Source of the DNA: Prevotellaceae bacterium
Lineage (GTDB): Bacteria; Bacteroidota; Bacteroidia; Bacteroidales; Paludibacteraceae
DNA: 5,524 nucleotides
Direction of reading: 5' to 3'
Assembly (NCBI GenBank): GCA_031270425.1
Contig: JAISXQ010000207.1
Span: forward strand, 1 to 5,524
The notes under the pieces: model-generated
The model's database searches: none
Seen by the model: the letters and a program-made list of their open reading frames with translations, nothing else
What the model was told of the DNA's origin: nothing
Made by a program: the position numbers and the translations under genes
Part shown: in pieces, positions 1 to 5,261 of the stretch
Layout of the letters: each line of letters starts with the position of its first letter
Position numbering within the stretch: position 1 is the stretch's first letter

Positions 1-31
1 CCGGGAGTTTTTTGTTCGTTATTCTTACTTT

Positions 32-2320
32 TTATTTCACAAGCAGTTTGATGTTTTCGACACTGCCATCGGCAAAAGTTACCTGCATGATGTAGCAACC
101 GTTTGTCGAAAGTGTTGCGCTGAACGTGTCGCCCGAAGCGGCTTTGCGGCAAACCGTCGCGCCGGTAAGGCTGTAAATAGCCACGCTGTTCATGCTTTCC
201 GCCCAAACGCTGACGCTACCGTTGGCTACCGACCAGCGAGATCTCAAAGCGGCATTTATCGTGCCTGTGCCTGTCGACGAAAATTCGCTTTCTTCAACAA
301 ATCGCCAAATGCTGCCCGCGTCGCCTGCGTTGTAGGTGGTAACGGCTTGTTCGGGTTTGTTGTTGTCGGCGTTGATACCTTGACTTGCGTTGTCTGCCAA
401 AACGATAGCCCAAGTTCCGGCTGCCGCGTCTTTTTCTCCTAATTTAAAGAGTGTTCCTGCGCCTTCTTCGTAAGTCAAATTGTATCCTTTTGTCTCAGCG
501 TCGTAAAGCGCTTCTGCGCCTTCTTCGGCTTTCAGCAGCATGCGGAAACCGTCGGAATACGAGCCTTCAAAGCGGAAGAGTTGCAGGTCGAGTACGTCGC
601 CTGTTGTGGTTGCCGCCGCGCCGTGATACAGTTTTGCATCTTCGGCGTCGGGTGCATAGAACAACGCTGTTCCGGCGCGGGTATTTACTACCTGATAATA
701 AAGCGGTTCGGCTGCCGTGCTAAGTTTCGGAGCAGAAGCGTAAGGATTGTAAGCGCCGTCGATAAATGTCCAAATGCTGCCTGCGTCGCCGCTGCTGTAA
801 GTAGTTACTTCTTCCAGGTTGTTGTTGTGAGCGTTAATTCCGTTGGCGCTGCCGTCAATCTGGATAGCCCAAGTTCCGGCTGCCGCGTCTTTTTCGATAA
901 ATTTGAACAAATTGCCTTCTCCTTCGCTTAATTGAAAGCGCGTACCGCCGCTTTCGGCAGTAAAACTTGTCAATTCGCCACCCACTTTCGCCACGATTTT
1001 GAAACCGGCTTTGTAAGCGCCCTCGAAACGGAAGAGTTGCAAGTCGCGATCGTCGCCGAGTTCGGGCGTTACGGTAGCCTGATAAATTTGTACTGCCTCT
1101 TCGTTGTATTGGAGCACGTATCCGCTGCGGACATTCTTTATCATGTACCAAAGCGGATCGGCTGGCGTGCTAAGTTTCGGAGCATTAACATAGGGATCGT
1201 AATCTTCCGCAATAAAACTCATGGCATTGCCGTCGTCGGTTGTGCCGTCGTAGAGACAAAGGTTGTAGTCGTGCTTGCCGTTTACGCCCGTAGCAGATCC
1301 GTCGGGTTTAATGCAGTAAATCATCAACTTATCTTTGTATGTATTTGCGGTCATGCGGTCGATGCGGAAACTGCTGTTGTCGTCGGAAGTGCCGGCAATA
1401 ATTTCACTTGGTGTTTCGCCTGCGGCATATTTCAGATAAGCTCCGCTTTTGCTGACAATGCGGAAAGAGGACAGTCGTCCTTCAAAGCGGAAAAGTTGCG
1501 CGTCGCGTCCGTCGCCTTCGATAATCGGCTCAATCGTTACCGACGTACCGGCAGTTGCATCGTTCAAATTGAAAACGCGGCTTTTGCGCAGGTTGTTAAT
1601 CTGATACCACACCGGATTGGTTTCGGTACTCATTTTCGGCGCGTCGGGGAAGTTGGATGCATAGAATTCGTCAGCTAAATCATCAATTTCCTGCAAACTG
1701 TTTACTACAACAGAGAAGGGATTACCGCCGTCGTTATTGACATTGTAGATGCAAAAAGTCTCTCCGTCTGTTGCCAGACGCTGATTGACATACGATTCGT
1801 TGTCCACGTCGCGCAACTGGAATTTGAAGTTTGCCGGAGCGTCCGCATAATTTTTAAAAACGAAGCGCGTACCGCCTGTTGTCGCAGTTACAAAACTATT
1901 CACCTCGTTGTGCGTGCCTAACTCTCCGGCGTCGATGTCGTCCTGGGTTAATTCCACATAGCCGCCTTCGCCTTCGTTGGCGTCGTCCTGCCAAACGTGT
2001 GTTCCTTCGCCTGCAGCTACTTGCTGATAGGTCATATAAAAAAATTCGCCGCCTGTCTTGTTCACAATTTTGAAGGTGTCGGGCGTTCCTGCCGCCACAC
2101 GTTCAAATTTCCATTTCTGACTGTCGGAAGTGTTGTCGTACGCGACGGCGTTGCAGTTAACGTCGATGCCCGCGTTGTTAATCACTTTACTCGAACGATG
2201 CGAGTAGATACTGTACCATGTTTCAGCGCCGCCGGAGCTGATTGTCGGGAAACTTTGCGCTCCCAAAGTCCACGGCAAAAATAAAGCCGTTGTTACGAAA
2301 AAAAGTAATTGCTTTCTCAT
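32..2320 (-). CDS. Exported repeat protein with ricin/beta-trefoil-like units and a T9SS C-terminal sorting domain
   Basis: Complete 762-residue protein of unknown specific role, probably secreted or surface-attached. Residues 1-21 form a signal peptide (RK, a hydrophobic stretch, cleavage likely at LGA|Q), which supports this ATG. Four divergent repeats follow, at about 30-225, 229-372, 380-520 and 530-675. Each opens with a WY.I.N.R-like motif (W35, W238, W391, Y541), and repeats 2-4 carry LFRFEG (276-281, 429-434, 581-586). Repeats 3 and 4 share EKDAAAGTWAI and a GDAGSIW close. The W-rich, Q-F/W, N-rich pattern resembles ricin-type beta-trefoil carbohydrate-binding domains, but this is inference. 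Residues 690-762 look like a type A T9SS sorting domain (VAIYSLTGATV at 713-723, a GCYIMQV strand, terminal NIKLLVK), a tail normally removed after outer-membrane export. No catalytic domain is visible. The first repeat is longest and most divergent. The gene is GC-richer than the neighbouring sigma operon and transcribed away from it. Confidence 0.88.
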   Translation of the reverse strand: MRKQLLFFVTTALFLPWTLGAQSFPTISSGGAETWYSIYSHRSSKVINNAGIDVNCNAVAYDNTSDSQKWKFERVAAGTPDTFKIVNKTGGEFFYMTYQQVAAGEGTHVWQDDANEGEGGYVELTQDDIDAGELGTHNEVNSFVTATTGGTRFVFKNYADAPANFKFQLRDVDNESYVNQRLATDGETFCIYNVNNDGGNPFSVVVNSLQEIDDLADEFYASNFPDAPKMSTETNPVWYQINNLRKSRVFNLNDATAGTSVTIEPIIEGDGRDAQLFRFEGRLSSFRIVSKSGAYLKYAAGETPSEIIAGTSDDNSSFRIDRMTANTYKDKLMIYCIKPDGSATGVNGKHDYNLCLYDGTTDDGNAMSFIAEDYDPYVNAPKLSTPADPLWYMIKNVRSGYVLQYNEEAVQIYQATVTPELGDDRDLQLFRFEGAYKAGFKIVAKVGGELTSFTAESGGTRFQLSEGEGNLFKFIEKDAAAGTWAIQIDGSANGINAHNNNLEEVTTYSSGDAGSIWTFIDGAYNPYASAPKLSTAAEPLYYQVVNTRAGTALFYAPDAEDAKLYHGAAATTTGDVLDLQLFRFEGSYSDGFRMLLKAEEGAEALYDAETKGYNLTYEEGAGTLFKLGEKDAAAGTWAIVLADNASQGINADNNKPEQAVTTYNAGDAGSIWRFVEESEFSSTGTGTINAALRSRWSVANGSVSVWAESMNSVAIYSLTGATVCRKAASGDTFSATLSTNGCYIMQVTFADGSVENIKLLVK
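404..895 (-). repeat. 33-bp exact direct repeat marking an internal duplication of repeats 3 and 4
   Basis: An identical 33-bp block occurs at 404-436 and 863-895 (it begins GATAGCCCAAG and ends GTCTTTTTC on the plus strand). The offset is 459 bp, or exactly 153 codons, so the protein frame is kept. It encodes the EKDAAAGTWAI segment of repeats 4 and 3. Other near-identical blocks share this layout, for example the CTAAGTTTCGGAGCA stretch at 720-734 and 1169-1183. The high nucleotide identity indicates a more recent duplication, or conversion, of this pair than of repeats 1 and 2. Confidence 0.85.
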
Positions 2321-2357
2321 ACGATTTTTTTTTTACAATTAAACAAAAATTTAAATT

Positions 2358-2387
2358 TAAAGTTAGGATATTTAGTATATTCTAAAA
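2358..2387 (-). promoter_or_regulatory. Candidate Bacteroidota-type promoter of the exported repeat protein
   Basis: Read on the minus strand, TAACTTTA (plus 2358-2365) differs from the Bacteroidota -7 consensus TAnnTTTG only at the last base. A TTTT (plus 2384-2387) stands 18 bp upstream, near the place expected for the -33 TTTG. The box is about 37 bp before the start codon. The match is imperfect and the region is AT-rich, so chance is a real possibility. Confidence 0.35.
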
Positions 2388-2426
2388 TCAGAAGATACGG
2401 CAGATTTAAATTCTGTTTAAAAGAAC

Positions 2427-2454
2427 TGCGAAAAAAATGCTTTTTTTAAACGCA
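2427..2454. other. Hairpin with A7/T7 stem in the divergent spacer
   Basis: TGCG plus A7 (2427-2437) pairs with T7 (2441-2447) and CGCA (2451-2454) around a TGC loop, leaving a 3-base AAA bulge. That is 11 pairs, mostly A-T. It lies about 110 bp before the start of the minus-strand gene. No attached function is visible; it is too weak and poorly placed to call a terminator. Confidence 0.45.
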
Positions 2455-2479
2455 ATTTGCTTTGAAAGTTTTTTTTGAC

Positions 2480-2620
2480 ATTAGCCTGTGTGGTTACAAC
2501 CTTGTGCGACAAGGATTTCGCGCGGCAACGGCATTTTTCAAGACCCATAGTAACAGTAATATAAATATCTTTATTCCCTCTAATCTTCTGACCAACAAGT
2601 GCAAAGTTGGCTTTTTATTG
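2480..2620. other. GC-richer non-coding island in the divergent spacer, origin unknown
   Basis: Within the roughly 400-bp spacer this stretch is visibly less AT-rich than its surroundings, especially 2485-2550. It holds a perfect 6-bp hairpin, CCTTGT-GCG-ACAAGG, at 2500-2514, and a second inverted repeat at 2592-2610. A minus-strand reading frame from ATG at 2548 to the stop at 2417 would give a basic 43-residue peptide (MGLEKCRCRAK...), and a plus-strand frame also stays open from a TTG at 2462. Neither has recognisable domains or initiation signals. It could be a remnant of a mobile element, a dispersed repeat or a small RNA locus. The rest of 2321-2727 is plain AT-rich sequence apart from the promoter candidates. 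Confidence 0.4.
2592..2616 (+). terminator. Weak terminator-like hairpin
   Basis: CCAAC (2592-2596) pairs with GTTGG (2606-2610) across a 9-base loop and is followed by CTTTTT. The shape is that of a short intrinsic terminator on the plus strand. The stem is only 5 bp and no plus-strand gene precedes it, so it would only make sense for a small transcript starting in the island upstream. Confidence 0.25.
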
Positions 2621-2693
2621 TATCCGTATGTTAATAAACATCGTTTTACAATTGTTTGTTTCAAAAAAAACAGAAAATTTTTCGACCTTTTTC

Positions 2694-2701
2694 TATTTTT
2701 G
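2694..2701 (+). promoter_or_regulatory. Candidate -7 box of the ECF sigma operon
   Basis: TATTTTTG matches the Bacteroidota -7 consensus TAnnTTTG and ends 26 bp before the sigma factor ATG, giving a short leader. No TTTG stands at the usual -33 spacing, and the region is T-rich, so the call is tentative. The operon may instead be transcribed by its own sigma factor from a different motif, which cannot be read from one site. Confidence 0.4.
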
Positions 2702-2727
2702 TCGTATAGTAATTAAATGAAACAAAA

Positions 2728-3270
2728 ATGGAAGAATCGGAAATAAACCGTTTGATAGAATTGTGTAAAGCAGGCGAGCAACAGGCTTTTGCCCCGATTA
2801 TTTCAGAATATCAGCAAATGGTTTTCTCCATAGCTTTCCGCCTCCTTTGCGACGAGGACGAAGCAAAAGATTCCGTTCAGGATACATTCGTTAAAATTTG
2901 GTTGAATTTGGAGAAATACGACCCATCGAAAAGTTTTCGTACATGGATTTATACGGTGGCAATAAACTGCTGCTACGATAAAATCAAGATACAAAAGCCA
3001 AAAAGAATCGACGAAGATGTTGCAAAAAATATTGCTTCGCCGGACAATGTCGAGCAGAAAATTCAGAATAAAGATTTGGCAACGATAATCGTATCCCTTG
3101 TTGGAAAATTAACGCCAAAACAAAAAATCGTTTTTACGCTACGCTATTTGGAACAATTGGAAATGAACGAAATAGAAGAAATAACACACTTGTCGAGGGA
3201 ACAAATAAAAAATAATTTGTATTTAGCTCGAATGTCAATAAAAAGAATATTGGAAAAATGGAAAATATAA
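2728..3270 (+). CDS. ECF-type (extracytoplasmic function) RNA polymerase sigma factor
   Basis: Complete 180-residue sigma-70 family protein, the usual length for the ECF group, which keeps only regions 2 and 4. Region 2 spans about residues 20-85, with the core-binding and -10 recognition stretch including DTFVKIW (52-58) and FRTWIYTVAIN (70-80). A variable linker (86-115) follows. Region 4 spans about 125-175, starting LTPKQKIVFTLRYLE, with a helix-turn-helix around 146-170 (MNEIEEITHLS...IKNNLYLAR). It would direct core RNA polymerase to a small regulon, probably one sensing the envelope. Its 3' end overlaps the next gene by 13 bp, implying translational coupling to that candidate anti-sigma factor. 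No Shine-Dalgarno is seen; the A-rich leader AAACAAAA before the ATG is normal for this phylum. The regulon and signal cannot be told from sequence. Confidence 0.93.
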   Translation: MEESEINRLIELCKAGEQQAFAPIISEYQQMVFSIAFRLLCDEDEAKDSVQDTFVKIWLNLEKYDPSKSFRTWIYTVAINCCYDKIKIQKPKRIDEDVAKNIASPDNVEQKIQNKDLATIIVSLVGKLTPKQKIVFTLRYLEQLEMNEIEEITHLSREQIKNNLYLARMSIKRILEKWKI

Positions 3271-3620
3271 AAAACGATTCGAGAAGCGAGATTATACTCG
3301 AAAATTTAAGTAAAAAAACTCCGAAGCTAAATGAAGATTTAACCGTTTCGATAGTAAGCCGTATCAGTAAACAAAAAAAGCGGGAAAAACAGTATAAATT
3401 CATCAATTTCATTCGTATTTACTCTTCCGCTGCTGTTGTTTTTATAATTATCGCATTTTCATTTACAAAAAAACCGGTGGAAGAAAAATATACCGGCGAG
3501 CAACAAAACACAAAAATCCAAATTACAACTGCAACGAAAGAGGCATATATATCTTATTTACAAAATAATACACAAAAAAACAGAGAGAATATTCAAAAAA
3601 AGAAACAACTAAAAAATTAA
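3258..3620 (+). CDS. Small single-pass membrane protein, candidate anti-sigma factor
   Basis: Complete 120-residue protein with no family I recognise. Residues 1-48 are charged and probably cytoplasmic, with a basic cluster KQKKREKQYK (38-47). One membrane helix follows at about 49-69 (FINFIRIYSSAAVVFIIIAF), then a polar K/N/Q-rich tail (70-120) that by the positive-inside rule lies in the periplasm. The start overlaps the last 13 bp of the sigma gene, and a 4-bp gap separates it from the lipoprotein gene. Position, topology and size fit an anti-sigma factor holding the sigma at the membrane. It has no histidine at all and no HxxxCxxC, so it is not a zinc-binding (ZAS) type; the cytoplasmic part is also short for an anti-sigma domain. 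Alternatively it is an accessory membrane protein of unknown role. Confidence 0.8.
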   Translation: MENIKNDSRSEIILENLSKKTPKLNEDLTVSIVSRISKQKKREKQYKFINFIRIYSSAAVVFIIIAFSFTKKPVEEKYTGEQQNTKIQITTATKEAYISYLQNNTQKNRENIQKKKQLKN

Positions 3621-3624
3621 TAAA

Positions 3625-4800
3625 ATGAAACCCAAAAACACAGTTACGTTATTCATTGTCTGCCTGTTATTCATATCTTGCAGTAATGAAGTTGAAATGA
3701 AGACAGTCGTTAACGCAGACGGTTCTTGCTACCGGGAATTTACGAGCAAAAATGTGAGTAAAGAATTTTTTATTGCCGACAACACATCCAAAGGCAATCC
3801 CTTTCCGGTAGAGATTGATTCAACTTGGAATATTTTATGGAAATACGGAGATGCAAAATGGCAAAATGATTTTCCGCCTTCCGAAAATACAATCGATTCA
3901 ATACTGGAACAGCAAAAAAACACCAACGATTCTTGCGCGGCAAAAAAGGATTTTCCTTTTTTTTCGGTTCAAATAAAAAAGCATTTTCCTTCGGTAAGCG
4001 CCATGAAAAATGCCTGTAAAATAAAGGATTCGCACCCGTGGAAAAATATAAAAACAGATTACAGCCTCTCCAAAAAATTTCGTTGGTTTTATACTTACTA
4101 TATTTACCAGGAAAAATATGAAAAAGCAGGTATTCAATTTGATTACCCTATCGACGATTTTTTGACGGAAGAAGAATATTTGTTTTGGTTTACCGGATTT
4201 CCAAATCCGACAAAGGGGATGAGCGGCATGGAAGTACGGGAATACTTAGGCGAAATTGAAAATAAATACGAAAAATGGATTGCTAAAAACAAATGGAGCT
4301 GGGAATATGATTTTTTACTGTCGAATTATGAGAAAATATCCAACTTGTCTGTTACGAAAACAGAATTAAAAAATTCCAAAGACAGTATTTTTAAACAGCG
4401 CGTTAAAAATAATATTGATTTTGATATGCCCCAAATTATGGATTCTCATTTTCAAACATCCGCATTTTCTCGTTTTTGGAACGAAGAAAACAGTCCGATG
4501 AAGAATTATGAAAACGACCCTGATGGAACAACTCTGTATGCGACAACAATCTCTCTATTTTCGGAAAATTTCAACTACAAACTAATTTTACCGGGGAAAA
4601 TCATAAAATCGAATTGCAGAAAAAGCAACGACAATGAAATGGTTTGGGAATTATCCGCTTATCGTTTTTTAGTAACCGATTATACAATTGAAGCCGAGTC
4701 ACGCAAAACAAATGCTTGGGCTTTCGCCGTAAGCGGAATTATCATTTTATTGGCTTTGGGAAGCTCTGTTTTTCTTCATAAAAAGAAACTGTTAACGTAA
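3625..4800 (+). CDS. Lipoprotein with C-terminal membrane helix and LppM-like motif
   Basis: Complete 391-residue protein, third gene of the sigma operon. Residues 1-19 form a lipoprotein signal ending FISC, with C19 as probable lipidation site followed by SNE; the phenylalanine at -3 is slightly atypical. The segment VEMKTVVNADGSCYREF (23-39) and the later PGKIIKSN (323-330), W341 and AESR (357-360) resemble the LppM-type lipoprotein domain, in which a 'v..DGs' strand and a 'PG.i..sN...W.l' block recur. This assignment is from memory and tentative. The middle (about 60-300) is rich in aromatic and charged residues and not recognised. A hydrophobic helix at about 364-384 with a KKK end would anchor the C-terminus in a membrane, cytoplasm side, giving lipid plus helix attachment. 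It may sense envelope stress for the sigma factor or be an output of it. No clear terminator follows. Confidence 0.85.
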   Translation: MKPKNTVTLFIVCLLFISCSNEVEMKTVVNADGSCYREFTSKNVSKEFFIADNTSKGNPFPVEIDSTWNILWKYGDAKWQNDFPPSENTIDSILEQQKNTNDSCAAKKDFPFFSVQIKKHFPSVSAMKNACKIKDSHPWKNIKTDYSLSKKFRWFYTYYIYQEKYEKAGIQFDYPIDDFLTEEEYLFWFTGFPNPTKGMSGMEVREYLGEIENKYEKWIAKNKWSWEYDFLLSNYEKISNLSVTKTELKNSKDSIFKQRVKNNIDFDMPQIMDSHFQTSAFSRFWNEENSPMKNYENDPDGTTLYATTISLFSENFNYKLILPGKIIKSNCRKSNDNEMVWELSAYRFLVTDYTIEAESRKTNAWAFAVSGIIILLALGSSVFLHKKKLLT

Positions 4801-4866
4801 AAAAAAAAGGATTATTCCCACTACAAATGCGAGGATTTACCCGACAGTTATCGGAATGGGAGTACG

Positions 4867-4897
4867 CCCCTAAATCTCCCAAAGGGTATTTTCCCCC
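4867..4897. repeat. Degenerate C-rich extragenic repeat
   Basis: The stretch begins CCCCTAAATCTCCCAAAGGG and ends in CCCCC. It resembles a dispersed intergenic sequence common in Bacteroidota genomes with a CCCCTAAATCCCC..AAGGGG core; this comparison is from memory. Here the inverted CCC/GGG pairing is reduced to 3 bp, so it would be a decayed copy. It lies between the lipoprotein gene and the MITE-like element. The remainder of 4801-4936 shows only a weak CCGA/TCGG inverted repeat (4841-4854) and T-rich sequence. Confidence 0.4.
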
Positions 4898-4936
4898 TCT
4901 TTCTTTTTTGTTTTTTGTTATCGAATTATTTTTACA

Positions 4937-4946
4937 GCAAAAATAG
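4937..4946. repeat. Left copy of direct repeat, probable target-site duplication
   Basis: GCAAAAATAG is identical to 5202-5211 and abuts the left inverted repeat with one extra T between. The match is 11 bp if the preceding A is counted. A direct repeat placed exactly outside an inverted-repeat pair is the mark of transposition with a staggered cut of about 10 bp. Confidence 0.65.
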
Positions 4947-4947
4947 T

Positions 4948-4965
4948 TTAGTACATGACAAAAAA
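4948..4965 (+). repeat. Left terminal inverted repeat of the MITE-like element
   Basis: TTAGTACATGACAAAAAA is the exact reverse complement of 5184-5201. The mixed-composition part, TTAGTACATGAC, is 12 bp and makes a chance match unlikely despite the A-run. Confidence 0.85.
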
Positions 4966-5008
4966 CAAATAAAAACCTGACACATAGGCGACACATAGTA
5001 TTTTTATC

Positions 5009-5124
5009 TTTTTTTTAAAAAGTGCACATAGCTGTAAAATAGTTAGCTACGCTAAATATTTTACCCTCTGAGCATAAGTTCATGTCGAAGACATGGACGG
5101 CTATGTGGTCTCTTTTAAGAAAAA
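5009..5124. other. Three-way-junction fold in the core of the MITE-like element, possible structured RNA
   Basis: The core pairs as follows. T8-A5-G (5009-5022) pairs with 5110-5124 as 14 pairs, with one G-T and a bulged C5112. A 2x2 internal loop follows. CACATAGC (5025-5032) then pairs with GCTATGTG (5100-5107). Inside are two hairpins. The first, 5034-5064, has 8 pairs, a G/A mismatch, 5 pairs and a TAC loop. The second, 5078-5098, has 9 pairs with one wobble and a GAA loop. A 13-base linker (5065-5077) joins them. Almost every base outside the loops is paired. This could be secondary structure of a transposon core or an RNA; no promoter or terminator for a separate RNA is evident. Strand cannot be assigned because the palindromes fold on both. 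Confidence 0.6.
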
Positions 5125-5183
5125 AATGTGATGTAATTGAATTAAAACTATTGTTTTCTATGTGTTTATGTTTGAAAAAACAT

Positions 5184-5201
5184 TTTTTTGTCATGTACTA
5201 A
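5184..5201 (-). repeat. Right terminal inverted repeat of the MITE-like element
   Basis: TTTTTTGTCATGTACTAA is the exact reverse complement of 4948-4965 and directly abuts the right copy of the 10-bp direct repeat. Confidence 0.85.
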
Positions 5202-5211
5202 GCAAAAATAG
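5202..5211. repeat. Right copy of direct repeat, probable target-site duplication
   Basis: GCAAAAATAG is identical to 4937-4946. It ends 22 bp before the -7 box of mutA, so the insertion point lies just upstream of that promoter. Confidence 0.65.
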
Positions 5212-5233
5212 ATAAAAACCGAACATAAATGCC

Positions 5234-5241
5234 TAACTTTG
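5234..5241 (+). promoter_or_regulatory. Probable mutA promoter -7 box
   Basis: TAACTTTG fits the Bacteroidota -7 consensus TAnnTTTG and is followed by CA, as often seen. It ends 20 bp before the mutA ATG, giving a leader of roughly 10-15 bases. No TTTG is present at the expected -33 spacing (around 5209-5213), so the promoter may be weak there or need an activator. Confidence 0.6.
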
Positions 5242-5261
5242 CAGCCGCTAAAAACAATATT

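Larger units (their letters stand above)
4947..5201. mobile_element. MITE-like non-autonomous element, about 255 bp
   Basis: The element is bounded by a perfect 18-bp terminal inverted repeat (4948-4965 and 5184-5201) and flanked by a perfect 10-bp direct repeat GCAAAAATAG. It contains no transposase or plausible gene, so it would need a transposase from elsewhere. Inside, the 7-mer CACATAG occurs three times in the left half (4981-4987, 4992-4998, 5025-5031) and its complement CTATGTG twice in the right half (5101-5107, 5158-5164), so the inverted symmetry reaches inward. The core folds strongly. Small size, terminal inverted repeats, target duplication and AT-richness all fit a MITE. The duplication length would suit insertion sequences making 9-11 bp duplications, such as parts of the IS4 group, but the parent is not identified. 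Alternatives are a structured RNA locus or a regulatory palindrome. Confidence 0.68.

Noticed and set aside
1..31. Terminator of the exported repeat protein
   Set aside because: The minus strand reads through A-rich sequence to CTCCCGG at the window edge, possibly half of a stem, but the other half is outside the window.
932..1678. Long plus-strand open frame opposite the exported repeat protein
   Set aside because: It is the antisense shadow of a clearly coding, repeat-structured, signal-peptide-bearing gene; the translation is Val/Ala/Cys-rich with no domain.
2462..2716. 84-residue plus-strand frame starting with TTG
   Set aside because: It spans AT-rich spacer, hairpins and the sigma promoter region, with no domain and a rare start codon; more likely an open frame by chance.
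4801..4861. Intrinsic terminator of the sigma operon
   Set aside because: Only short pairings are available (CCGA/TCGG at 4841-4854; TCCCA/TGGGA at 4816-4861) and no T-run follows directly.
4827..4946. 39-residue open frame (MRGFTRQLSEWEYAPKSPKG...)
   Set aside because: It runs through the C-rich extragenic repeat and T-runs and ends in the direct repeat; the APKSPKG part is what such repeats translate to. No initiation signal.
4742..4996. Minus-strand 84-residue frame over the lipoprotein end and the repeats
   Set aside because: It crosses the end of a real gene, a dispersed repeat and the inverted-repeat end of the element; no coherent protein features.
4979..4998. CRISPR-like repeat because of the tandem GACACATAG copies
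   Set aside because: Only two 9-bp copies with a 2-bp gap; no regular spacers and no cas genes.
5000..5261. Cobalamin riboswitch before mutA
   Set aside because: Mutase needs B12 and the leader is structured, but I see no B12-box-like conserved core, and the structured core ends well before the likely transcription start near 5247.
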